A stretch of 46,500 nt of DNA from Bugula neritina (taxonomy: Eukaryota; Bryozoa; Gymnolaemata; Cheilostomatida; Bugulidae). The stretch lies in the NCBI GenBank assembly GCA_964035545.1, contig OZ037766.1, positions 16,138,722 through 16,185,221 of the forward strand, given 5' to 3'. Positions 11,950 through 26,900 of this stretch are shown here, piece by piece; the first letter of the stretch is position 1; each line of letters begins with the position of its first letter. The position numbers and the translations under genes are program-made. The notes beneath the pieces are model-generated. The model did not search any database and was not told the origin of the DNA. It was given only the letters and a program-made list of their open reading frames with translations.

Positions 11950-14900
11950 CTACAAATGTAGATGCAAACAAAATAACACTGTATGAAGGGCCTTGTAAGG
12001 TGATGCTGTATACACAGCTACTAACTGAATGTCACTAAGCTAAACCTACAGAGTGTTTTTGTAACATGTAAACTAATTCATTTTCATCAAATAACATAAA
12101 TGTAACAGTTTTTGTCTGACCAATTGTTTACTTGATTAGTCATTGACTTGACTTGTTGTGATTTCAAGTCAGCTCTGTTAAATAAAGTATATAGAGTACA
12201 CAGATTATACACATTATATAGAGTTGTATATGTTGAGGAGCACATTTATGGTGTTTTTCCATAATATAATCATCAATAATGTTCACATAGTAACTTTGAA
12301 AAGTCTTGCATACAGATTTTGGTTAACATTATTGACAAACGAATAAAGATGAAACTTATAGTCAGAATAAGCAAAGCTCACATATTTTAAATTTTCAGCA
12401 ACTCAAACTAAACTACTTGGTTCTTTGAGGTTTAAAGGGTTTGATGTCTTACTGCATATGCCAGCATAACACTGTGTGCAGATGTATACTTGCCAACATA
12501 TCACTCACCTGGGCTGCCTTTTCAGCATCCGCTAACTCATGAGGAATTTTGGGAAAGCCAACATTACTGGGGTAAGTGAGTTGATCACACGAGCCAATCA
12601 GCTCCTGAAGCTGTTTGGCGTACTCGGACACGTGTCTGTTTCTCAGACTACTCGAGATTAGCTTCAGATCTGTTAAGTTTACTTTTTTCGAGTCCAGAGT
12701 GTAGCAAGCTGACTTGAGTGCTTTTTCAGCAGACTATGAAAAAACCAGAGCTTACAAGTATAGCATCACAGAGAGAATACACGGATAACATTATTGAGAG
12801 GATGTATACCATCATGGTAAACATGTATACCATAATGGTAAGCATATTATGAGCAAGCAATGCAGCAGAGTAGACACTGGGTGTTGATTATATTTGTGGC
12901 ACACAATTTAGCTAACTTATGTAAGGTACTATTTCCCATTCCATTTTTAACCCAGGGTTGTTCGTTATATACACTATTAAAACAAAACACTAATATCAAT
13001 TAGATCTAGATGCAGTACTGGAGATGCTGCAATAACATAAGTTTGTTATAAATTTTATTTCAGACTATAATCTTTTCAAAAACATAATTATCTTGCAACA
13101 CGTTTCTTGTATAAATCTAGAACACAGGCTTTTCCCAATTTCTCTATTACTGCACCTATCCTAATCATTGGTGACTAATGAATTGCTACAACGTAGAATA
13201 GAGATATTAATCTCACTGTCTCTATTATTAAATATATATACCTTCTACTGTAGCATTAACTATGTACCCACCAAAAGTAACGAATTATTGAATAACTAAA
13301 CAGCGACCAGGAAATACTGCTAACATCTGATGAATGGCAATTAGTCAGTGACGTATACTAAATACTGTTAACTCATAACTACTCCGTAATTACTACTGCA
13401 CTAAGTAATAACTGAGCACTAGCCAATGAATACTACTGTCTGATGAGCAAATGAACAGACAGACACTCACCTGATATACTTTCAGCAGCACCCACTCATA
13501 AGCCGCTGTCTCTCCTTCCATGTCATTGTATGCTGACTGCATGTCAGCCTTAGCCTGTCTCAGCCACCGCCTCGCCTCTGCTGGAACTGGGTTCCTCTTC
13601 TCAGGAGCTTTGAACTGCTCAAACTTCTGACGACTAGCTGTGGCATCGTAACCTGAGGCAAACTCAGGGCTAAAATTAAGATATATATTCTGAAATATTA
13701 ACTGTGGGAAAATTGAGTGACGGCTACATCTACACCTGTAAATTAGCTAGCAGTGAAACATGAAGAAAAATGAGTTAGAAAACAGTATGTCCTTTCCACA
13801 GTGTGTCACAAGTTAGTGTGTCACAAGTTAGTGTGTCACAAGTTGCTCATCGATATGCTTCACTATGCCACACTGCCAGGTTGAAACAAACACTCTGTTA
13901 TACTTACAGCGAGTTACTGGTACAGTGAGTTACTAGTACAGTGAGTTACTAGTACAGTGATTTACCTGCGTTGTATAGTAACAATACAAGATTTACCCTA
14001 AAGTTGAAGCATATTGAGCAAAGGTTTCCTTCAGTTTCTCTTCAAAGTTTGTCTTCTGTTCGCCGTAAGTTTTAGCTCGGCGGTTTATAAACTCTGACCA
14101 CCAGTCGGCTCTGTTTTCCTTGTCAGCAACGAAACCGCCACCTTCAATGTCTTCTATAATCACTCGGATATTCTATAATTAAAAGGCATATTTCATAGTA
14201 AAACGGTATTGAAAACACCAACTCAGACAAAGTTACATTAGGTAAATTTATTTTTAGTATCAATTACTTTGCACAGACTTAGATGGTTTTTAAAGTTAAA
14301 ATTTGCTTCTAACGCAGCATGCTACTGTGCAAGACAGAGACACTAGTAGGCACTAGTAGTGCACACTTTACAGTTACCAAGGTAACATGTTCACAAACAA
14401 TTTATTTAACAGGCATAGCTGTGTGCAAATTAGACAGTTTCAAAAAGATGTATGCGTCTTTATAATATAATTTAGTTAAAAAATTAAAAAAGGTAGCTTG
14501 GCACAGGGAACAATTCTGCTGAGTTTCCTTGTATTCTAAAAACTGCTTGTTCAGATTTTAAACAAATATACACACAACCAAGAATATATAACAATACAAT
14601 AAATAGTTCAATTGCATATACTATGACAAACCTGGGTCAATTTGGTGCACAGCTCATTTTTCTCTGGATTTTTGTCAGGGTGAAACTTAAGCATGAGACG
14701 CTTGATAGCTTTTTTCCTCTGATCGTCTGGAAGCTTCCATATAGCTCTCACCTACAGCAACAGCACAGGTCAAACTGCTGGTCATGTGACATTAACTTCA
14801 ATATAGCAGCTAGCTTAAACTGTGTCCCTTTCCATAAACAAACTTTTAACCACTGTTACACCAATATGCTTAATAAAACAGTTCTCAACAATGCTATAGC

Positions 14901-17900
14901 ATTATTAAAAAGTTTATACTTTAAATTAAAGTACTTTCAGGAATCCTATGGTCTACACGCTGGGCACCTACTATAAATAAGCAGCAAATAATTGGGTGAT
15001 GGCAGAAGTTATACACATCATGACGCCATTGTTTTAATTGACTGTGAGCTATGGAACAGTTGGCCATCCCTGCATATACCCAGAGTACTGCAGTACTGAA
15101 CACAACAGCCAAGAGTTGAGGCAGTGCGGCTCTAAGGCTAAGAAATATGCATACTAACCAATTATCATACCACAAAGTTTTGAATCTGATTTATTAGCTG
15201 GCAACAACCAGCTCGACATTGGCTCTCTAGAGTGCACTAGTACACTACCTTCAACTTTAGCTATATGAAGCTATACTTGTATATAGAAATAAAGAACTTA
15301 GAGATTCACCACAAACATACATGAGGTGTTGAAAGTTTTACTCTGGTCAGTGTAAAACTTAGCTGCAAAGAGCTTTACCATGAATTTAGGCTGATACTGT
15401 TAGGTCGGTAACAGACTTTGATAAAATCAGTAAATTGTTGAGAATAATGCACACCTGCTTGTTCAACAACCTTTCCAATTCAGGTAAATTCTTTTCTGAA
15501 ATCTCAGGAAAGTCTATATGTGTATTTGCAGTAGCTGCTGCGCTTGGACTGTCTGTTGTATCCTGAGGTCTTTTCTTCTCTGCATCTCTTGGCAAATCCT
15601 TCGGCGTTGGCTCAGCACTATAAACATGATAATAATAAGTCACTGAGCATAGATACATGACGTTCAGCTTACAGAGTACTTAGTCTATGTAGCTCTGAAT
15701 GATACTCACTTCTCTGCTTCCTCCGTTAGTTCCGGACTTGGCTCTAATACATCATCAGTTGCTTCCACTTCTTCTGGGCCGGTGGTGCTTTCTTCAACCA
15801 TCTACATAACATCCCAATGTAGTATTTACCAGCAACAAGTTTACTACCACTTCTGTATCTGGTATTACAGCATACTACACACACTGCACCACATAATGCT
15901 GCTACATGTCATATGAATACAACTCATATTTGAACTCACCTGCACTTCACTGTCTTCACTTGTGTTCTCTTCATTTATATCTAGAAAAGAGAAGCATTTG
16001 TTATTACAACTGATCTATACTATGTTGTATGTTAGTCACATGACACTAGAGACGTACAGTACTATGTTGTATATCAGTCACATGACACTAGAGGCATACA
16101 GTACTATGTTGTATATCAGTCACATGACACTAGAGACGTACAATACTATGTTGTATGTTAGTCACGTGACACTAGAGACGTACAGTACTATGTTGTATAT
16201 TAGTCACATGGCACTAGAGACGTACAGTACTATGTTGTATATCAGTCACATGACACTAGAGGCATACAGTACTATGTTGTATGTTAGTCACATGGCACTA
16301 GAGACATACAGTACTATGTTGTATGTTAGTCACATGACACTAGAGACGTACAGTACTATGTTGTATGTTAGTCACATGACACTAGAGACGTACAGTACTA
16401 TGTTGTATATTAGTCACATGACACTAGAGACATACAGTACTATGTTGTATAGAGCTACATACCATCTAAACAGTGATCAGCTGACTCCAGAATTTCACCC
16501 TCTTCATCTACAACATTATATAAGATTATGAGATGCTGTCGAAATAGCAGGTACATGCCAAGTGAATAAGTACTAACTGTATTACTATATACTATGAGTG
16601 GAGAGTCAGTATTGAGCTTATATACAAATATTGTACAGTAAACATACATAGTAAGCAGTATATATATATACTAATACTCAGGTACCTATCGCCTCCTCTA
16701 CAGTGACAACACCTGGCTCTAACTCAGTCATCACAGACTGTGAGCCTGGACTGAGTAGCAGGTAGTCTCCCGTCTCCGTCTGAGTGAAGCTGACATCATG
16801 GTAAACATCACTACAACACAAGTCACACATTGTTGACTACAGATACTGCTGTAAGGAAATCTGATTATTCTACACTTTACTCTAACGCAAATAGCTTTAG
16901 CCCACCTTGATAGATAGTATATAGTGTCAGCTCACCTTGCCAAGCTGTTTAGTGACAGTTGCCTTGATCTCTTCTTCTCAATAACTCTATGTAGCCGGTA
17001 GAGATCGAGGGAAGAGACAATGATAGGCAGTGTATCATCACCCACATTAATCCTGTACCTATCAAAGAACTGCTGGGTGTTTCTGTCATACTTTGCGCAC
17101 TCGACCTAAAAATACAAAAATGATTGCAAGTCAATAATGTCTAAGAAATTTCATATAAGCGGGTAGCTCAGAAATGTGTCAGTATACTGTGTAGGTGTCA
17201 GTACACTGTGTAGGTGTCATCACACTGTGTAGGTGTCAGTATACTGTGTAGGTGTCAGCACACTGTGTAGGTGTCAGTACACTGTGTAGGTGTCAGTATA
17301 CTGTGTACGTGTCAGTATACTGTGTACGTGTCAATATACTGTGCAGGTGTCAGTATAATGTGTACATGTCAGTATACTGTGTAGGTGTCAGTATAATGTG
17401 TAGGTGTCAGCACACTGTGTAGGTGTCAGTATACTGTGTAGGTGTCAGTATAATGTGTAGGTGTCAGTACATTGTGTAGGTGTCATCACACTGTGTAGGT
17501 GTCAGTATACTGTGTAGGTGTCAGTATACTGTGTAGGTGTCAGCACACTGTGTAGGTGTCAGTACACTGTGTAGGTGTCAGTATACTGTGTAGGTGTCAG
17601 TATAATGTGTAGGTGTCAGTACACTGTGTAGGTGTCATCACACTGTGTAGGTGTCAGTATACTGAGTAGGTGTCAGTATACTGTGTAGGTGTCAGTATAC
17701 TGTGTAGGTGTCAGCACACTGTGTAGGTGTCAGTACACTGTGTAGGTGTCAGTATACTGTGTACGTGTCAGTATACTGTGTACGTGTCAATATACTGTGC
17801 AGGTGTCAGTATAATGTGTACGTGTCAGTATACTGTGTAGGTGTCAGTATACTGTGTAGGTGTCAGCATATAATACTAATATTCACTAACCGGCAGCTTC

Positions 17901-20900
17901 TCCAACACTATAGCATAGATATAAGTAGCTGAGCCACTTTGATTGTACATCTCAGGGTCATCCAGTTCATAGCCTACATATTCATCCACTTCAAATCGCA
18001 CAAAGTCTTGTCTCAGAAGATGGTGCATATAGATAGGTATGAAACTACCGGGTGGTTGCAGTGTAGGACCATGGGCTACAAAACACACACAGCATGAAGA
18101 TGCTAATAGTTCAACAGGTCAAGGACATTGTGCTGCTGATGTTGGTTAACTAGGATGCTACCTGTATGATGATCCTGGCGAATGCGTAGATTATCCAACA
18201 CCACAGGTATTTCATAAGACGCACAGCTCAGTATAGGGTGCAGGTAGATGATAGAATTGTGAAGCAGTCCCCCAGCTATTTTGTTAACAATCTCTGCTAC
18301 TTTCACTAAGAGTTCTGGAGTTATCTCTCCATCTTGCAGTACATACAGGCTCCAGTTGGTAGTGTCGTTAGCATCACAACTCTACAAGAGCGTTTCAATC
18401 TTGAAAAACATATAAATAGTTGGAGATTTTCAGTAAAGGTCAATTTGAAGTGAAATTAACATATACAAAAACAAGGGTAATGCTACAAGTATTACAACTT
18501 TATTAAAGATATTTAAAATACGACATATAGACATTATTCAAAAAATTATAAGTTGAATAAAGGCGGAATAGTTTAAACTACTGATATTATGGCACCCCAT
18601 ACCTTAGTAACAAAGCACTGAGCATTTCTCTCAGAGCCCTCCACCTTGCTCCCGTTATACTTGAGATACGTGACCAGTTCTTCCACAGCGTGAACTCGCA
18701 CATTCTTCAAGGACTTTTGAATAGCCTTGAGAGCTGTAGCCTTAGGCTTCTCAGCCCTTTCCATGTGATCATGTCTGATGAGCCTTAGAATACCAGCTGT
18801 GAACTCTGTAGAAGTCAGTCTACTTCTCAGAATTTGGGCTGTCCCATAGGATGACTAATCAAAACAGTGAGAAACTGCAGGCGTCAACATAGTCAATGTG
18901 AACAGAATAAAAACGTAACGAACCAATGACACTATAGTTTAACGATTTCCTTATGACTACACGAATGAATACCTTTGGACGAATACTTCATTTTCACTAA
19001 AAATTGGTACACTTCTTGCATTATTGTAATATAAACTGTATGTAAGCAAACTGTGATAGAAGCCTTCTAATACATTGACATTGTCTGCTGCTACCATGCA
19101 ACGCCAAACTGAGAAGCCCCAGTACAACACTTACGTGACATTCAACACATCGCTCAGCCAGGCATTCTTCCACGAGCTCACTCAACATCTGAGGACACGA
19201 CTCCTCAGAAAGTTTTCTAGTTATTTCATGGAAGTAGCTAATCTGCAGTTTACACTCTCTAAGGTCAACTAAGAAAGGCAGATCTACGTTGACTAGTCGG
19301 TCTGTATACGACGGCTCATCATTGTATACAAGGTAGTTAGCTGGTGCCAAGCAAGCATCCTACAAGGTGAAGGTCATGATACACAATGTGAAGGTCACAG
19401 TATAAAAAAACTTTGTTTGTTGCAGATGAGAATATTCATATATTTAAAATTTATAAAAATATCATTATTCAGTGCAACCATATGTGTTAAAAGTCAACAC
19501 AAGTTTGAAAATTTTGGTAAATGTTGCACTTGTATTTAATCACATCAATAGTGGGACATCAAAGAAGGTGAGAAAGAGGGAGCAGGTGTAGGCAGGTAAT
19601 TGTTTTACATTGAAGTACATATGTCACATGACTTGCAGGTAAGCAATTCATTGTTGTGAATATCTAACCTGTCCAGGGAGATAGAGACCGTCAATATTAG
19701 CCTCAGAGCAATCAGCTTTGGAAAGCAATGAGAACAATCCTTTTACTGCCCGGTACGCACAACGCAGACTGTTTGGATGAAGAACTTCAGCTAAATGGAA
19801 ATAGTACAAATTTTTAGAGTGATACACTAGCAGTAATTATATATTTGCTGTATAATGAATGTAAAACCACAATACAGTACAACTCAACACTGACACAATA
19901 CATCAGTATATACCAACATAACTAGCTAACTACCAACTATGCTTATCTAGCTCTAGCAGGTTATGAACTGTGACAGGTTATGAACTGTGAGCAACTAGTT
20001 GTTCACTGTGACTGATTACTAACAGTGAGTAACTAGTTACCAACTGTGACTAACCAGTTACTAACTGTGAGTAACTAGTTACCCACAGTTAGTAACTATT
20101 ACTAACTGTGAGTAACCAGTTGTTCACTGTGACTGATTACCAACTGTGGCAGGTTACTAACTGTGGGTAACTAGTCACGAACTGTGAGTAACTAGTTACT
20201 AACTGTGGGTAACTGAAATGCGTAGTGACAAACAGACTCACCATGATTCTCAACATAAAGCTGGTTGAGTACTGCAGAGTACTGCAATGGTGTGGCTCTT
20301 TCACTGGCCCCAAGGTACCTGGAAACACAGCAACACATGAGATTATGAGACTGAATGTAGAGCTGGTATCACGTAGGAATTGCATAAAATAAATTATCAC
20401 TGACATGTTGGTAGATCCCATTAGTGCTGAACCTGTCAAGTAAGCATAACTGAAAGCATACAGCGAATGAATATTTATCATACCTGAAAAGAGAGTTGAA
20501 GTTGGAGAGCGAAGTAGGCACTTTGTAAAGGTAGGGTTTGATTTGCTGTTCGTCGTACAAGCTGAGTACAAGCTGGCTGGCTTTGATCAGTACACTCTTT
20601 CCATCTGCAAACAAATATTAGCAAACGAGTTTTTATAAATAAGCTGCAGCACACGAAACACCACTTTTAAACAGAGTAGATGGCTGCTGGCAAGTTGCAA
20701 TATAAAATTAAAATACATCTATAAGTATAAAGGGGTATATTAGCCAATCAGCACACGGCTAAATGCAGCACTGACCAATCAGAACACAATTGGTATCTTC
20801 TAGCTCTTCTGCGACAAAGTTATCATCCATGGCGTAGAGTTGGAGGTATTTATAGATGGTAGTCATGACATGACGTAACAGCTCTAGCTTCTCTTCAGCC

Positions 20901-23900
20901 AACATGTGAGATTCTTCTGCAATGCAGTCGCTTATATTCTTGACGTGAGCCACCATTTCCTGTTTAGATGGGCGGGGCTTAATACCTATAACAGAGAATG
21001 AAACTTAAAACAGAGGTAATGTACTTCTAATGCACACTTTTAATAAAAATAGAGCTATAGTGCACGATAAGCAGAAAACAATGCAGAGTAATATATTATT
21101 GAACTCAGAATGTGCTGCGCACATCATTATTATACAAACATGTGAAAACACAAGCATTTAGACAATAATAAAGTGGAATATACTCAAATATTAACCTAAA
21201 TGCCTTGCAACTTCCTGTTTGTATACTTCTAGTGAGCTGAGGGCGTCGTCATCGTGATAGTCAAAGTTGACTTCGGAAGACTTCAGGTTAGTAGGATCAG
21301 CCCAGTGTGGTATGAAATATGCACTAGACCAGCAACTTTCAATGTTCTCCTAGTAAAGATATGATACTCATCAACTAACACCAAACATAGTAAGTATGCA
21401 TTGGATAGTAAGCATATATTATATTACTAGAATATATTAAAGTAAGTATTACGTACTTTATTCTCACAAATTGCATCAGCAAATGGTATAAAAATGACTT
21501 CTTTATCAACAAATCCAGACTGAGGGCATATGTCGTAGTACCTGAAATAGAACACTCATGTTACCAATATTAACTGTACATATTTTATAAGTTGACTTAT
21601 TAGTAGATACTTTACATTCACACATAGCACGTTAAAAAGCAAAAATCAAAAACACAGTTGCTAGTTGGCCTTTTTTGCAGTTTCTTGTGTCTGAATAATA
21701 ATGAAGTAGCAAAGAATAACCAGCAAGTAGATGTTAGGTTTGGTACTTTATTTTGTGACAAGAACAGAAAGAAAGCAGACATATTTTTGACTTGGTAAAG
21801 ACGCTTGGACGCTGTACAGTCATTTAGCTAATTATTTTAGCCTATCAATGCTTTGTATGATGATGTAAGCTGACACACGTACTTAGAGTTGACTCTGGTG
21901 GCACAAATAAACGGTATGGATTTGATTCTACCCAGCAGGCTGTCATTACTTGCCAAGTTCATAGTCTTGAACAGCTCCTGCACCAACACCTTCGACTTCT
22001 CTTCTAATTCACTCTGTGTACAAAATACAGGTAAACTCAAAGAAAATATACTCACTGTGTAGTTACAGACCTCACTTTCAGCCTGGAAAGTTGGTTAGTC
22101 ATAAGACTATCTATGAGGTCACATAGCTAGTTACGAGGTAATACAACTAGGTACGAGATCATAGAACTAGGTATGATATCATATAGCTAGGTACGAGGTC
22201 ATGTAGCTAGGTACTAGGCCATATAGCTAAGTATGAGGCTGCAAGATTAATTCTGAAGTCCTAAAGATAATTGTGAGGTCACAAGGCTATGCTATAAAAT
22301 GGAGAGGCAGTGAGGTTATAAAGCTAGCAGTAAGGACTTGATGCTATCACACATAAGCTTTACAAAACAGAAACACAGAAGACAACACAATGCGTGCAAC
22401 CTGTGAGTTCTAGAGTTGAGAGTGATACACACAAACATGGCAGACATTAGTAGACAACGTGGGAATTAATGTAACGCATTATCTAGCATTAAACTACAGG
22501 TGGTGAGGATGAGGAATGATATAAAATGATATATTTGTGCCACATGTTAGGATAGTGAGTTGTAAGCTATATGTTGTGTAATGGCTGGTGAAGTAACAAC
22601 AATGAATGTGAAGGGTCCAGTTAATACATTGTACTACAGTCAATAAACTATACTACAGTTGATACACTATACTATAGTTGATACACTATACTATAGTTGA
22701 TACACTATACTATAGTTGATACACTATACTGCAGTTGATACACTATACTATAGTTGATACACTATACTATAGTTGATACACTATACTATAGTTGATACAC
22801 TATACTGCAGTTGATACACTATACTATAGTTGATACACTATACTATAGTTGATACACTTTATTACAGCCAATACACTACACAATATACTACAGTCGATAC
22901 ATTGTACTACAGTTAATATATTGTACTACAGTCAATACACTTTACTACAGCCGACACATTTAACACTGATGAGAAGCAGGTTGTGATCACACATAGAGGT
23001 GGCTGTGCTGGCAGAGAGAGAATATTATGTGCACGAGAATACCTACCACCACTCTACTCCTTAGACATAGTCTGTTCTCCTTCAATATCAACCATTCACA
23101 TCAGCATACATTAATAACAGATATTTAAAATATCAAAATAGACATATGAAATGATCTCTCTTAGTAAATCATACACTACAGAGTAAATGCCTACCTTGAG
23201 CTCTTCATTTCTAGCAGACTCAGCAATTTGCTGAGCAAACTCAACAAACTTGTCTTCACTGACGATAGAGTTGAGGCCAATAATTTGTAAGAACCTAGTC
23301 TATAATCAGAAAGTGTTAGTCAGGACAAATGTACACTGGCACTAGTAAACATGTAGATACGGCACTGAGTTACCTAAGAATACCACAAAGAAACTAATTT
23401 ATAGTCTACCAACTATAATACTAAGACTAAATAGTAAATACTATTAATTTTCAGCCTTTAGCTGCATACAAGGTTAAAGTGAATTCCTTTCTCCTGATAA
23501 CTGCTAGAAAAAATCATGGAACTCTAAGTTATTAAAAGTTTTCCTATTACTTTATATATAAATTATGTTTCCTAAAAAGGAGAAGAATATACAAGATATT
23601 TATAACCAACATCGACATCTAAGGTTCGCTAGATCAGGAACAAAGCTCACCCATCTGTAGCTGTCAAACGGTTGAGGTGGGAACATGTCTTTGCTCAACA
23701 TCAGCTGGAATAGCTTGTTTTCTGAATCATAGTACTCATTGACTGCATGGAGTTCTCCGTCCAATTGACTTCTGATAAACTTCAAGGAAGTTAATCGTTC
23801 AACCAAGGTTTCTCTCTCTTCATCGGACAGCATAGGCAGTTTTCTATTCACAACAGGAAGGTGGGGTTATTTTAAGTCGGAAAAAATGGCATTGTCGGAG

Positions 23901-26900
23901 TAATTTGAGGGGCCCTGGTAGATTTAATGTTTCAGTTATTCATGTGATTACCAACACATCTACTATAGCTATATAAAGGGTAGCGTATGATTATGGCACT
24001 TTGATCTATTTACATCCAGGAGTTGAGAGTTTTCTTAAAAGTTCAACTTTTGATGTTAGCGTGAATTGAATCTACATACTACATTTGATGGCAAGGCAAC
24101 AGCAAGCAGACATATTATAGTTTCTGTAGATTAACGCAAGTGGAAGAGGTTGGAGCTAAGTGTTGCGGTATTTGTAAGCTCACTATGCCAGTTTATAAAC
24201 TGCAGGTGAATATCAATCAGACATCCTGGCCACTACATTATTTAAGCTTTCCCAACCAACACCCGCTAACAGCTGCAGCCAATATTCAGCCTACGACAAC
24301 TACAGCCATTATTACTTTCTATAACTTTAGACAAAATAAAGATTTCAGACTTGAAAATGTATCATAATTCTATTCCGATGAGATAAACTCATCGTGATAT
24401 GTGCAAATGGTGGCAGCAGGAAAAATTATGTGAGAAAACAAACGTTGTGAAAATTAAAATAATATTTTAGCTCGACACTTTATTGGGTGATTTTGTTACA
24501 TAACAAAATACTTCAACTATACCTCTAGTTGACTAATTGAAACTATAAAGTGATGTTTTAATTGACTATTACTAAAAGATCGTTACTACTTTTGGACACC
24601 AGCATAATTTTAATTTCCTTCAAGAATTAGGTAAGTAATGATAGCAACTAGAAAATTTCACAATCCGAAAACTTTCAAAAATTCACCTGATTACAAATAA
24701 GTTTAACTTCCTAGAAAACTTGTGGTGCATTTTAAATCAAGAGCGTTGTAGAGTGAAATATGAAAATTTCAAAAATGAAAGGAAAGCTATGTAGAACAAA
24801 AAGGTGAAAACACGACTTCCAAAATAAGGTTTAAAATTTTATGTTGCGAAATAATATAGACAGCAAGATATTGCCAGTATAACTAAACGAATATCACATT
24901 TATTTTTTTATAAAGCATTGCGTGTGTTCAAGCACAGAGGAGGTCATCTAGCTCCACATGCCACCGCTATGACAAGATAATAAGGCTGCGTAAGCAGAGA
25001 CACACAATATGGCGGCAAATAGTAGAAGCAGAGGCTAGACAACAACAATGTTCTCACATACAATATGTTAGACAGTTCCTGGTGGAACAATTCCTTCCAC
25101 TGCCACTTTATGCAGCTCGAGAGTCTGTAGATATGAAAAGAGAGTAAGTTGGTGTTGTTGGGTTATATATGAGTGCATTGCTACATTATACAATAATATT
25201 CCTAGATACAGATATATAACATCTGATATTAAGATAAAAATACATGATACCGTTACGATTACACATACCTTCTAGTGAAGGTACAAGTTAACACTTGTCA
25301 GGTGTTTGTTGAGAAAACAAACATTTTAGAAAGAAATAAAAAAGCAAGCAGAAAAACTGTGAGTATTATTAACTAAGAGAGCTTTTATTGAGTAGACTTG
25401 TTATAGCTAAGCACACTTACTCAGCGTCTGTAATACACAGTCTAAGAAAATACAACACAGGCGTTACTGTGACTGTATGCTGTGTAGTAGTTAAACAGTG
25501 ACTAGAATAACTAGGAGTAACCGTGGTGCCACATTAAACAGACTCCGCACTTGCCACTGACGAAAATCCGCACAGGCGAAGAAAAAGGCGCCATTTTTGT
25601 GGAATTTATGTGATGAAAATGCTGAACAGCTAGTGCGAATTGTTTCTGCCGTCATGACCTAATTGGTTAATAACTATTTAGCGAGCCCACTTTTCGATTT
25701 TCAATTCTATAATAACTTACACTCAATTGCACAAATAGTTGAGAATAGAGTGAGCGAAATTTAAAATGGGCACTGTTTAGTGATTTAGTTTTTGTACTTT
25801 CCACCAAAATCGGTTGTTTATTATCTGTAGTCATCTTTTTGCAGCAGACGTAGTTATGGAAACAAAATCGCGGTAGTCGAGCAGTAAAGTCAAGTTACAC
25901 AAATATTATTGGCTAGTACGTTTCCGCTCCGGCTGGCAACGCATTGCGTGTGGCATGTAGCTCCTGAATGCAGATTCGCACATGGAAATCTGTCTATTGT
26001 GGCTCCGCGCTAAGTGTGTGTCAGAAACAAAGATAAGACAACTACCACAACAAAATAACAAACTAAAGGGCACGCAATCTTATGTGACTAAACTTACCTG
26101 ACACGGCACCTGCAGCATGTCACAGGTGATATTTGAGACAGACATAGTTTACATGCTTATAAATTGTAATAAAAATAGAACAAGATTACAAATATGAAAA
26201 TTGATTGCATTTTAGAACTTCAAAATATTAAAGTTCAACACTTGAAAATCTAGATATACATGTCTTGAGAAAATGACACAAATTAATTAAGTCGAAGTAA
26301 GACAATTGTGCTTACCGGTCACGTATGTAGGTCAAATGTACAATTCTGGCAGCCTCGCTAAGGTACTCAAAGTGCTCAAATATAAAGTGACAATAGACCT
26401 GAATATCAGTGAGCGACTGACAGCCAAGGAAAGAGTAGAGTGACATGTGTGAGTCATACGTTTGAAGGAAGAGAACACCTGCTTTACCTGTCAACAAACA
26501 TGATCAATTCATACTTGCTACTTCACCACAGAGCATCTCAAAAACAGAAATACTGGTGCTGGTGATAGTATTGACTTTATATCTTCAATATCACCATGAC
26601 TGCCAAAATTGCTCACTTCTCTCAGTACTACTATTATATTACTATAACTACTCTATCACTACTCACTTCTCTCAGTACTGTTATTATACTACTATAACTA
26701 CTCTATCACTACTCACTTCGCCAAATGTCGATCTCAGCTCCAGGAATCCCAGAAGGCAGTATATAGACTTCACAGTCGGCTAGCTCAGTCTGCTGTCCAG
26801 ATATTGAGATGTAGAATGGTAGCTTTCTAAGTTGAGTCAAACACTGGGGAGTGGCATCTATCTGCCCCTTTTCTATAGCCTCAGAGAAGTACTTGAGAAT

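Noticed and set aside
14623-14976. Plus-strand 117-codon open frame
   Set aside because: It is the antisense shadow of the sacsin J-domain exon continuing into intron sequence.
15962-16531. Plus-strand 189-codon open frame with a 14-residue repeat
   Set aside because: It is a direct translation of the 42-bp minisatellite (42 is a multiple of three) inside a sacsin intron, opposite to the gene, and runs over a sacsin exon at its end.
24140-24367. Plus-strand 75-codon open frame in the largest sacsin intron
   Set aside because: No recognised motif, splice context or homology. Length is within chance expectation for this sequence.
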